A DNA stretch of 14,943 nucleotides from Bacillota bacterium (GTDB taxonomy: Bacteria; Bacillota; Clostridia; Lachnospirales; Lachnospiraceae), in assembly GCA_023411225.1 (NCBI GenBank), contig JAEYPA010000098.1, positions 1 to 14,943 of the forward strand, given 5' to 3'. Positions 6,707-13,550 of this stretch are shown here, piece after piece. Both the position numbers and the translations under genes were made by a program. Within the stretch, counting starts at the first letter, position 1, and each line of letters begins with the position of its first letter. Under the pieces are notes generated by a model. That model made no database searches, was not told the origin of the DNA, and was given only the letters and a program-made list of their open reading frames with translations.

Positions 6707-6721
6707 ATCGATAAAATCGAT
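6707..6721. promoter_or_regulatory. LysR-type box (ATC-N9-GAT, T-N11-A)
   Basis: ATCGAT-AAA-ATCGAT is a perfect dyad with the T-N11-A arrangement typical of LysR-type regulator binding sites. It lies 15 bases before the LysR start, between its -10 box and ribosome site, a position that fits negative autoregulation. Confidence 0.6.
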
Positions 6722-6736
6722 AAGTGGGTGATCATC

Positions 6737-7621
6737 ATGGAATTAAGACAATTAAGCACTTTTATAACAATCGCAAAACATCAAAGCTTTTCCAGAGCAG
6801 CACTAGAGCTGGGATATGCCCAGTCCTCCATTACCTCACAAATTCAATTGCTTGAGAAGGAACTGAATGTGAGATTGTTTGAACGCTTAGGTCATAATAT
6901 TGCATTAACACTGGAAGGAAAGAAACTGCTTCCCATGGCGGAACAGATGGTGAAATTATCAAATGAGATAAAAAACATGGCTAGTAATTCGGATCAGCCT
7001 AGGGGACCTTTGATTATAGGTGCAGTGGAATCTTTATGTGTGACAAGGTTGCCTAGACTTTTAAAAGAATATCGTTTAAAATATCCGGATGTAGAGATAA
7101 ATATCAAATTCGGGAATAAAGCTGATTTTTTGCAATCATTAAAGGAGAATACAATTGACATAGCTTTTTTCGTTGATCAAAAAATAATAGTCAGTGATTT
7201 TATAACAGTATTACAAACTCCCGAACCTATGTCTCTATTATGTTCATCCGAACATGCTTATGCGCAAAGAGCAAAGGTATACCCTGAAGATTTATCAGAG
7301 GAACCATTGATTTTAACAGAAGTTGGCTGTGGTTATAGAGCACTTTTTGACAGCATTATGTCGCAATTCAATATCAAGCCACGTTCAGTAATTGAATCCG
7401 GTAATGTTCAGGCAATAAAACAACTGACTTTAAGTGGAATGGGCATCACATTTCTGCCAGAGACTGCTGTAGAAGAAGAACTTCAACAAAAGCGACTTGT
7501 GAGATTGAATTGGATCGGACCAGAATTTCTCATTTTTACTCAAGTGCTTTGCCACAAAAATAAATGGATGTCTCCAGCACTTAAGGCTTTTATCGAATTG
7601 ATGAATGAAAATAGGTCATAG
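6737..7621 (+). CDS. LysR-family transcriptional regulator
   Basis: A 294-residue regulator. The N-terminal helix-turn-helix (about 1-60) reads MELRQLSTFITIAKHQSFSR, then AALELGYAQSSITSQIQLLE, the canonical opening of LysR proteins. Residues about 90-290 form the two-lobed periplasmic-binding-like effector domain. I start at ATG 6737 because the family begins with MELRQL and GTGGGTG lies just before; the in-frame GTG at 6728 is part of that site. The effector is unknown. It lies 154 bases upstream of the iron-containing alcohol dehydrogenase in the same direction and divergent from the DinB-like gene; LysR proteins commonly regulate a neighbour, so either may be its target. No terminator is evident in 7622-7775. 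Confidence 0.93.
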   Translation: MELRQLSTFITIAKHQSFSRAALELGYAQSSITSQIQLLEKELNVRLFERLGHNIALTLEGKKLLPMAEQMVKLSNEIKNMASNSDQPRGPLIIGAVESLCVTRLPRLLKEYRLKYPDVEINIKFGNKADFLQSLKENTIDIAFFVDQKIIVSDFITVLQTPEPMSLLCSSEHAYAQRAKVYPEDLSEEPLILTEVGCGYRALFDSIMSQFNIKPRSVIESGNVQAIKQLTLSGMGITFLPETAVEEELQQKRLVRLNWIGPEFLIFTQVLCHKNKWMSPALKAFIELMNENRS

Positions 7622-7775
7622 GATTGGTAGAGATATCAAGCTACATTGCCAATTTTACAGTTACAATGCATTCTTCAAATAAGGATTACTTGGATAACAA
7701 TTATTAACAATGAAATATACCGTAGAAGCAACTACATGAATCTGGATGCTTTTACAAAAGAAAGGAAGGTAAGCG

Positions 7776-8963
7776 ATGATGAATAATTTCGTATTTGAAA
7801 CGCCTACAAAAGTATACTTTGGAAAAGATGAGGAACTAAAGGTTGGAAAGCTTGTTGCTGAGTTTCATCCGATGAAAGTTCTCATTCACTATGGTGGACA
7901 GTCTGCAAAGGCGAGTGGTCTGTTAGAGCGAGTGAAAAAATGTTTGGATGAGGAGAAAATCAAGTATGTAGAGCTTGGTGGTGTTGTAGCTAATCCTGAG
8001 CTTTCCCTTGTAAGAGAAGGTATTACTCTTTGCTTAAAAGAGGGAGTTGACTTTATCTTAGCAGTTGGTGGAGGCTCTGTTCTGGATTCTTCTAAAGCTA
8101 TTGCAAATGGTGTTGCTAACCCAGATGTTGATGTATGGGATTATAATTTAGGGAAATGTGTACCAACAAAGACGCTCAATAAAGGAGCAATTCTGACTTT
8201 ATCTGCAGCTGGTTCTGAAATGTCCAATTCTTGTGTTATCACAAATTCAGAAACAGGTGAAAAGAGAGGCTATGGATGTTCCTGTAATAGAATGAATTTT
8301 GCAATCGAAAATCCTGAGTTGACCTATACAGTGAATGCTTATCAGACAGCATGTGGTGCGGTGGATATTGCTATGCATACGATTGAACGTTATTTCTGTC
8401 CTGGAGAGGATACTTACTTAACCGATGCTGTAGCAGAAGCAGTAATTAAAAGTGTTATGAAAGCTGGAACTGATTGTCTGAAGGATCCAAACAATTATGC
8501 AGCCAGAGCCAACATGATGTGGGCTTCTTCTCTTGCCCATAACGGACTAACTCAATGCGGAAGAAGCTTCCAATTAACTGTTCATCAATTTGAGCACGAG
8601 GTATCTGGTATGTATCCAAAGATAGCCCATGGTGCAGGTCTTGCGGCATTGTGGTGCAGTTGGGCCAGGTATGTATATAAATCCAATCCTACAAGATGGT
8701 TACAGTATGCAACGAATGTATGGAATCTTGATGTTGATTTTGAGCATCCGGAAACTACGATTGAGAGAGCCATTGATATGCAGGAGCAGTATTACAAGTC
8801 TATCGGTATGCCTACCAGCTTAAGAGAGCTTGATGTCAAAGAAGAAGATCTGACAAAGCTTGCAATTATGTGTTCTAGAAATAAGACTAGAATCTTGGAC
8901 GGATATAAAAAGTTAGGTTATGAGGAAATGCTAGATATCTATCAGATGGCATACCATGCATAA
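7776..8963 (+). CDS. Iron-containing alcohol dehydrogenase (butanol dehydrogenase-like)
   Basis: A 395-residue group III alcohol dehydrogenase that would reduce an aldehyde to an alcohol, or the reverse, with NAD(P)H in the cytoplasm, probably as part of fermentative redox balance. The nucleotide-binding GGGS motif is at 98-101 (AVGGGSVLDSSKAI). The four metal ligands are complete: D197 and H201 in GAVDIAMH, H270 in TVHQFEHE and H285 in IAHGAG. Overall form resembles the BdhA/YqdH butanol dehydrogenases; substrate and cofactor preference cannot be fixed from sequence. GGAAGG lies six to nine bases before two adjacent ATG codons; either may be used. No strong promoter is visible in the 154 bases upstream. 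Transcription ends at the large hairpin at 9031. Confidence 0.94.
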   Translation: MMNNFVFETPTKVYFGKDEELKVGKLVAEFHPMKVLIHYGGQSAKASGLLERVKKCLDEEKIKYVELGGVVANPELSLVREGITLCLKEGVDFILAVGGGSVLDSSKAIANGVANPDVDVWDYNLGKCVPTKTLNKGAILTLSAAGSEMSNSCVITNSETGEKRGYGCSCNRMNFAIENPELTYTVNAYQTACGAVDIAMHTIERYFCPGEDTYLTDAVAEAVIKSVMKAGTDCLKDPNNYAARANMMWASSLAHNGLTQCGRSFQLTVHQFEHEVSGMYPKIAHGAGLAALWCSWARYVYKSNPTRWLQYATNVWNLDVDFEHPETTIERAIDMQEQYYKSIGMPTSLRELDVKEEDLTKLAIMCSRNKTRILDGYKKLGYEEMLDIYQMAYHA

Positions 8964-9030
8964 AATAATCTCTATGAAAGAGTGCAGAGTAGAATTAAGT
9001 TATAGATAATTGTATAATTTCTAATAAAAG

Positions 9031-9080
9031 AGTAAGACATCCAGTATACTAAGGAAGTATAGAAAGGATGTCTTACTTAT
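9031..9080. terminator. Large stem-loop terminator after alcohol dehydrogenase
   Basis: AGTAAGACATCC (9031-9042) pairs perfectly with GGATGTCTTACT (9066-9077). Inside, TATACT (9045-9050) pairs with AGTATA (9056-9061). TATTTTAT follows, and an A-rich run precedes, so it could act in both directions. The remainder of 8964-9128 shows nothing further. Confidence 0.7.
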
Positions 9081-9128
9081 TTTATGCGTTCAAGTGTATA
9101 GGAGAATTAATTTAATTGTGAATATTAA

Positions 9129-9157
9129 TTGACAAATGACTTCCTATGACGTATCAT
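9129..9157 (+). promoter_or_regulatory. Sigma-A-type promoter of the SGNH hydrolase gene
   Basis: TTGACA at 9129-9134, a 17-base spacer and TATCAT at 9152-9157. It lies about 55 bases upstream of the hydrolase start and downstream of a terminator, so the gene is probably expressed alone. Confidence 0.75.
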
Positions 9158-9211
9158 ATAGTTATGGAAACTACATGATGAAGTATTAATGAATTAGAGG
9201 TGAATGATATT

Positions 9212-9889
9212 ATGGATATAGGAGTATATGGTGATTCTATATTGAAAGGAATTCAGATTAATCCGGTAAACAAAAAGTACTACGTAAATAATAATATAGA
9301 TGTTGAACCACTATGCGAAAAATACTCGATTCAGATAAAAAATTATTCGAGTTTTGGATGCACAGTAACAAAAGGGCGTAATATGTTAAAAAAAGCTTTG
9401 GATAAAAATTTGAAATGCAATGCTATTGTGATGGATTATGGCGGAAATGATTGTGATTATAATTGGAAATTAATTTCGGAAGACCCAGAGGGTGATCATT
9501 ACCCTCATACTCCAATAGAGCTTTTTAAGGAAACGTATTATGATATTATTGATACTTTAAAGAAAAAAGGTATTTTACCTATCTTAACGACATTACCGCC
9601 TTTGCAACCACAAAGATTTTTTAACTGGTTTTGCAGGGATTTAAATAAGAAAAATATTCTTATGTGGCTTGGTGATATCAAAAGGATATACAATCATCAG
9701 GAAAGCTACTCTAAGATAGTTGAAGAAATTGCCTTGGATACACAAGTTCCTTTGGTTGATTTAAGAGGTGAGTTTTTGAAAACGAAAGATGTGGATGCAT
9801 TACTTTGTGAGGATGGAACTCATCCAAATACGTTAGGCCAAAAAGTCATAGAATCGTCCTTTAATAAATTTGCAAGTAAATCGTTATAG
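9212..9889 (+). CDS. SGNH/GDSL-family hydrolase
   Basis: A 225-residue esterase- or lipase-like protein. Catalytic blocks are present: GDS at 7-9 (nucleophile S9) at the very N-terminus, GGND near 76-80 (oxyanion N79), and DGTHPN with D201 and H204 near the C-terminus. There is no signal peptide, so it should act in the cytoplasm; many relatives are carbohydrate esterases or acyl hydrolases, but the substrate is not inferable. I use ATG 9212, with AGAGGTGA eight bases upstream; an in-frame GTG at 9200 lies within that ribosome site. Flanked by terminators on both sides with its own promoter, it appears monocistronic. Confidence 0.9.
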   Translation: MDIGVYGDSILKGIQINPVNKKYYVNNNIDVEPLCEKYSIQIKNYSSFGCTVTKGRNMLKKALDKNLKCNAIVMDYGGNDCDYNWKLISEDPEGDHYPHTPIELFKETYYDIIDTLKKKGILPILTTLPPLQPQRFFNWFCRDLNKKNILMWLGDIKRIYNHQESYSKIVEEIALDTQVPLVDLRGEFLKTKDVDALLCEDGTHPNTLGQKVIESSFNKFASKSL

Positions 9890-9954
9890 GTGTAACGTTA
9901 AGATGTACTGCCTGCAATATAAAGTAAGGTAATAAGTAGAGAATAATAATTGGG

Positions 9955-9994
9955 CGCACTCCGTCTTTGATAAGAAGAGGGGGTGCGTTTTTTT
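9955..9994 (+). terminator. Intrinsic terminator after SGNH hydrolase
   Basis: CGCACTCC (9955-9962) pairs with GGGGTGCG (9980-9987) with one T-G wobble, followed directly by seven T. A shorter TCTT/AAGA pairing can form inside the loop. Confidence 0.85.
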
Positions 9995-10060
9995 ATAAGA
10001 ATTGGTGCTAGAACATTGAATATGATGTAGTATTTTAGTGAAAATAGTAACGAAATAAAA

Positions 10061-10089
10061 TTGAGTTCTTATCTGAAATTTGGTAAACT
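10061..10089 (+). promoter_or_regulatory. Candidate promoter of the AraC gene
   Basis: TTGAGT at 10061-10066, 17 bases, then TAAACT at 10084-10089 preceded by TG at 10081-10082 (extended -10). It is about 55 bases upstream of the AraC start. The boxes are imperfect, so confidence is moderate. Confidence 0.5.
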
Positions 10090-10143
10090 ATGGTATATAG
10101 ATTCGGGTTATCATAGAGTTGATACCAAGGAGGTGAATTCCAT

Positions 10144-10899
10144 ATGAAAAAGAATCAAGCTCTTTTTTTTCAGAAAGGTTTTATCGAAATAGTGAATGGT
10201 AAAGGAATACATGAATTTCCTTATCATACACATGAAAGCTTTTTAATTGGTGTGATAAAAAGTGGTTCAGCAAAATTTATTATTGATAACAAAGAGTATG
10301 TATTAGGAAGCGGGATGACCTACCTTGTACCGTCTGACATTGGAATATCAATAGCTCCTGTCAGTCCTTATAGTTATTTAACAATATGCATAAAAAAGAA
10401 GGTTATGCAATTAGATTCCAGTGAATCTGAAATGTATGTGCGACATGATATAGGTGAGAAAGTGATTGGACTAAGTAAAAGGTTCCAAATGAATAGATTG
10501 ACGGAGGATGAATTTATTTGCGAACTAACAAGTATATGTAACATTAAAAGAGGTGATGAAGTACTTAATCAATACCTCGATTCGGATATACAAAAAGCAG
10601 TATTTTATCTAAAGGAGCATGTGAATGGTAAATTTGTTCTTAATGATTTGGCTGAAGCAGTTCATTTATCTAAATATCATTTGATAAGAAGATTCAAAAA
10701 AGAAATGGGTGTAACCCCAAAGCAATATATTCAACAATGTAAAATTCGGCAAACTAAGAATCGTTTATTGCTTAATGAATCGGAAGTAGATATTGCCATA
10801 GACATGAACTTCTCAAATCAAAGTCATTTATGTAGTATGTTTAAAAAGTATATGGGAATATCTATGATAGAGTATAAGAATAACGTAGATATAGTATAG
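10144..10899 (+). CDS. AraC-family regulator with cupin sensor domain
   Basis: A 251-residue regulator. Residues about 15-90 form a small cupin (AraC-binding) domain, with HEFPYHTHESFLIGVI carrying the usual His cluster. The C-terminal 100 residues hold both helix-turn-helix motifs: LNDLAEAVHLSKYHLIRRFK then VDIAIDMNFSNQSHLCSMFK. It starts with a full AGGAGGTGA upstream. Such proteins usually activate a neighbouring gene for metabolism or transport of the ligand. Here the next gene is rarA, 29 bases downstream and probably co-transcribed although functionally unrelated, so the true target may lie elsewhere. Confidence 0.93.
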   Translation: MKKNQALFFQKGFIEIVNGKGIHEFPYHTHESFLIGVIKSGSAKFIIDNKEYVLGSGMTYLVPSDIGISIAPVSPYSYLTICIKKKVMQLDSSESEMYVRHDIGEKVIGLSKRFQMNRLTEDEFICELTSICNIKRGDEVLNQYLDSDIQKAVFYLKEHVNGKFVLNDLAEAVHLSKYHLIRRFKKEMGVTPKQYIQQCKIRQTKNRLLLNESEVDIAIDMNFSNQSHLCSMFKKYMGISMIEYKNNVDIV

Positions 10900-10928
10900 C
10901 CATGGTAGGATAGACAGGAGGAAGAGAA

Positions 10929-12254
10929 TTGGAACAATACACGTTGTTTGAAAATAATGTCCCACAACCACTTGCTGCAAGATTGCGCCCCCAATCACTA
11001 GAAGAATACGTTGGACAAACCCACCTTCTTGGGGAAGGTAAAGTGCTTCGCCGTCTAATTGAAAGTGATCAGGTATCTTCTATGATTTTCTGGGGACCAC
11101 CCGGTGTTGGTAAAACTACATTGGCTAGAATCATAGCTAACCGTACAAAGGCAACTTTTATTGATTTTTCTGCAGTGAACAGCGGTATTAAGGAAATCCG
11201 GACGGTAATGCAGCAGGCCGAAGAAAATCGTCGTTTTGGAGAGAAAACATTTGTATTTGTTGACGAAATCCATCGATTTAATAAGGCACAGCAGGATGGT
11301 TTTTTGCCCTTTGTAGAAAAAGGTAGTATTATTCTGATTGGTGCCACTACCGAGAATCCGTCTTTTGAAATCAATGGAGCGTTACTGTCTCGTTGTAAGG
11401 TCTTTGTCTTGCAAGCACTAAAAACAGAGGAATTAGTTGATTTATTGAAGCGGGCCATGAAGGACAAGAGAGGATTTGGCACTCAAAACATTAACATCTC
11501 AGAGAATATGTTGAAAATGATTGCTGGTTTTGCAAATGGTGACGCAAGAACAGCTCTTTCTACTTTGGAAATGGTAGTGTTGAATGGGGAAATGAACAAC
11601 AGTGGTGTAATCACTGTTACCTCTGAAACGCTGGAACAGTGTACTTCTAAGAAATCTTTGCTTTATGATAAGTCAGGGGAGGAGCATTACAATCTTATAT
11701 CAGCACTCCATAAATCTATGCGCAATTCTGATCCTGATGCATCCATATATTGGTTGGCACGAATGTTAGAGGCAGGGGAAGATCCATTGTATATCGCTCG
11801 TCGTGTGACTCGCTTTGCCAGTGAGGATATTGGATTGGCTGACCCTCGAGCTTTAGAAATTGCCGTATCGGCATATCAAGCGTGCCATTTTATTGGGATG
11901 CCAGAATGTACCGTACATTTAACACAGGCAGTCGTCTATATGTCGTTGGCTCCAAAATCCAATTCCTTATATATGGCCTATGAACAGGCAAAACATGATG
12001 CAGTGAAGCACCTTGCTGAGCCGGTACCACTAGTGATTCGCAATGCCCCAACAAATCTGATGAAAGATTTGGATTACGGCAAAGGGTATCAATATGCCCA
12101 TGATACCGAGGAAAAATTAACGAATATGCAATGCCTTCCAGATTCCTTAAGGGGACAAGTTTACTATCACCCTACAGAACAAGGGGTAGAGGGAAAATTC
12201 AAAACAAGATTAGAGCAGATAAAAAGCTTCAAAGAGCAGAATAGAGGCGATTAG
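10929..12254 (+). CDS. rarA: Replication-associated recombination ATPase RarA (MgsA)
   Basis: A clamp-loader-like AAA+ ATPase that acts at stalled or gapped replication forks together with single-stranded DNA-binding protein. The 441 residues are the normal size. Motifs: N-terminal PLAARLRPQSLEEYVGQ, Walker A GPPGVGKTT (56-64), Walker B FVFVDE (D112, E113), sensor 1 GATTENPSF (138-146) and arginine finger R155 in LLSRC. The C-terminal MgsA domain includes DPDASIYWLARMLEAGEDP. It starts on TTG at 10929 with AGGAGGA six to twelve bases upstream; no ATG is available close by. It follows the AraC gene by 29 bases. The identity is secure. Confidence 0.96.
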   Translation: MEQYTLFENNVPQPLAARLRPQSLEEYVGQTHLLGEGKVLRRLIESDQVSSMIFWGPPGVGKTTLARIIANRTKATFIDFSAVNSGIKEIRTVMQQAEENRRFGEKTFVFVDEIHRFNKAQQDGFLPFVEKGSIILIGATTENPSFEINGALLSRCKVFVLQALKTEELVDLLKRAMKDKRGFGTQNINISENMLKMIAGFANGDARTALSTLEMVVLNGEMNNSGVITVTSETLEQCTSKKSLLYDKSGEEHYNLISALHKSMRNSDPDASIYWLARMLEAGEDPLYIARRVTRFASEDIGLADPRALEIAVSAYQACHFIGMPECTVHLTQAVVYMSLAPKSNSLYMAYEQAKHDAVKHLAEPVPLVIRNAPTNLMKDLDYGKGYQYAHDTEEKLTNMQCLPDSLRGQVYYHPTEQGVEGKFKTRLEQIKSFKEQNRGD

Positions 12255-12294
12255 TCATGATTGAATGCTATAAGGAGCAAAAGATACTAAGGAA

Positions 12295-12672
12295 TTGGTA
12301 AATCTTCTCGATACCACTTTTATTTCATATTTAGGAGATGTTTCAAAAACCAGTACCATCATGGGAATTACAAAAAGAATATATGATAATAAAGGATTAA
12401 TGTCTATTAAAGATTTGTCACTTTCTGAGCTTTATAATGAAAGTCATTTAAATAGGCTTTTTTATCAGTACATAGGAATGAATGTTAAATTATACTCAAG
12501 AATTGTTCGAATCAATAGTGCAATTAATCAAATGTCTCATTTTTCCAATGAAACCTTAAAGTATGGGTTACATTGGAGGGGCTTTTTTCTCTGCAACAGG
12601 ACTATTCTTAAATTAATCGGATTAAAAAAAGGATATAATTATAAAAAGCCCAGATTTTCAATTATATTTTGA
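12295..12672 (+). pseudogene. Decayed AraC-family regulator remnant
   Basis: An open stretch of 125 residues resembles only the DNA-binding end of an AraC-type regulator: LSELYNESHLNRLFYQYIGM followed by VKLYSRIVRINSAI is the first helix-turn-helix and its linker. The second helix-turn-helix is broken. After ETLK (to 12561) the expected sequence continues in another frame as MGYIGGAFFSATG (from 12563), then returns to the original frame as ILKLIGLKKGYNY. This implies two small indels, and about five residues before the MGY segment are missing. The N-terminal sensor domain is absent because rarA ends just 40 bases upstream, and the TTG start lacks a properly spaced ribosome site. I therefore read it as a pseudogene fragment, not closely similar to the intact AraC at 10144. 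A short functional protein cannot be excluded. Confidence 0.7.
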
Positions 12673-12762
12673 AGTAGAAGATTTAGGTTGTATAGCAAAG
12701 AATATACATGGAAGACATCTCAAAGCGAACAATGTTTTCCACTTTGTTTGTGCAATTTATAG

Positions 12763-12809
12763 AGCAATAATTTGATATCTTTTGCTCCTTTTGCTGTATT
12801 ATTATTGCT
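12763..12809 (+). other. Weak inverted repeat in PPC-gene upstream region
   Basis: AGCAATAAT (12763-12771) and ATTATTGCT (12801-12809) are complementary across a 29-base loop, upstream of the PPC/DUF296 gene. In the loop and right arm, TTGATA (12772-12777) and TATTAT (12797-12802) could form a promoter with a long 19-base spacer. Nothing else was recognised in 12673-12839. Confidence 0.3.
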
Positions 12810-12839
12810 TTAAGAATACAGAGAAAGGGGATGAGATAT

Positions 12840-13265
12840 ATGAAGCATTATATTGCAAAAAATACCGCAAGAACTTTTATATTACGAATGGAAAGAGGGG
12901 ATATGCTGAAAGAGGAAATTGGTAAATTGTGCATGGATGAACACATACGTGATGCTGTGATTTTATCGGGAATAGCAACCTTTGACCATGTAAATATTCA
13001 AATGACCAATTCTATCGAATATCCAATTGGGTATGTGGTACATCATTTAGACGAGCCATTAGAGCTTGCTTCCCTAGATGGAACAATCATTCAGGGAGAA
13101 CCACATATTCACGGGGTAATTGGCAATGGCAATCATTCATGGGCAGGACATTTGCTTGATGGTTGTAAGATTCTCTATCTAGGAGAGATTGTGATACAGG
13201 AGCTATTAAGTGAGGGACTAAATAGAAAACCTGATAAAAATGGGGTCCTTCTAATTAGTGAATAG
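12840..13265 (+). CDS. PPC/DUF296 domain protein
   Basis: A 141-residue, single-domain protein of the PPC (plant and prokaryote conserved)/DUF296 family. The hallmark is the GEPHIHGVIG block near residues 84-93, followed by WAGHLLDGCKI; its histidines bind metal in structurally known members. The first 20 residues (MKHYIAKNTARTFILRMERG) also match the family opening. Bacterial members are described as trimers, with DNA-binding suggested mainly by the plant AT-hook relatives; the function here is unknown. ATG 12840 is chosen because GAAAGGGG ends nine bases earlier; the ATG at 12831 abuts that site. It lies just upstream of the riboflavin riboswitch but is a separate transcript unit, since a strong promoter follows. 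Confidence 0.86.
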   Translation: MKHYIAKNTARTFILRMERGDMLKEEIGKLCMDEHIRDAVILSGIATFDHVNIQMTNSIEYPIGYVVHHLDEPLELASLDGTIIQGEPHIHGVIGNGNHSWAGHLLDGCKILYLGEIVIQELLSEGLNRKPDKNGVLLISE

Positions 13266-13282
13266 GAAATGAATTACCAATA

Positions 13283-13311
13283 TTGACACTAAAAGTAAGT
13301 ATTGCTATAAT
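13283..13311 (+). promoter_or_regulatory. Promoter of the rib operon
   Basis: TTGACA at 13283-13288, a 17-base spacer, and TATAAT at 13306-13311 preceded by TG at 13303-13304. Both boxes are perfect. Transcription would start near 13318, directly before the FMN aptamer. Confidence 0.9.
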
Positions 13312-13328
13312 TACGTTAATTAGAAAAT

Positions 13329-13432
13329 GTTTTCAGGGCAGGGTGCAAGTCCCTACCGGTGGTAAAGCCCACGAGCAGCAATGCATGATTCGGTGTGATT
13401 CCGAAGCCGACAGTAAAGTCTGGATGAAAGAA
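13329..13432 (+). ncRNA. FMN riboswitch (RFN element)
   Basis: The conserved RFN core is present in order: CAGGGCAGGGTG at 13334-13345, CCCTACCGGTGG at 13351-13362, AAGCCCACGAGC at 13365-13376, GATTCGGTGTGATTCCGA at 13387-13404, and AGCCGACAGTAAAGTC to 13420 followed by TGGATGAAAGAA. The closing P1 stem is TTTCA with TGAAA (13331-13335 and 13425-13429). It binds flavin mononucleotide in the 5' leader of ribD and should shut the operon off when FMN is plentiful through the terminator that follows at 13464. No coding gene is present in this leader. Confidence 0.97.
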
Positions 13433-13463
13433 AATAATCTCATGTTACATATTTTTGGTTATT

Positions 13464-13504
13464 AACTCTGGAATATTAATTGTTCCAGAGTTTTTTGTTT
13501 TTTT
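13464..13504 (+). terminator. Riboswitch-controlled terminator
   Basis: AACTCTGGAA (13464-13473) and TTCCAGAGTT (13483-13492) form a perfect 10-bp stem with a 9-base loop, followed by TTTTGTTTTTTT. The 3' arm contains TCCAGA (13484-13489), complementary to TCTGGA (13419-13424) in the 3' edge of the aptamer, so an antiterminator pairing is possible when FMN is absent (inference). Confidence 0.9.
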
Positions 13505-13550
13505 ATGAAGAAATTCTGCAAATTTTCTTATATATGATAGGAGGTACTAA

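Noticed and set aside
11069..11482. 137-residue minus-strand frame
   Set aside because: It lies wholly within rarA, whose motifs are intact, and shows no recognisable domain.
12295..12672. Intact small regulator
   Set aside because: Only a first helix-turn-helix is in frame, the second is frame-broken, and the start lacks a ribosome site at normal spacing; a relic is more likely.
13283..13465. Short plus-strand reading frame over the rib leader
   Set aside because: It overlaps the promoter, FMN aptamer and part of the terminator, begins inside the -35 box and has no ribosome site. It is a shadow of a structured RNA.
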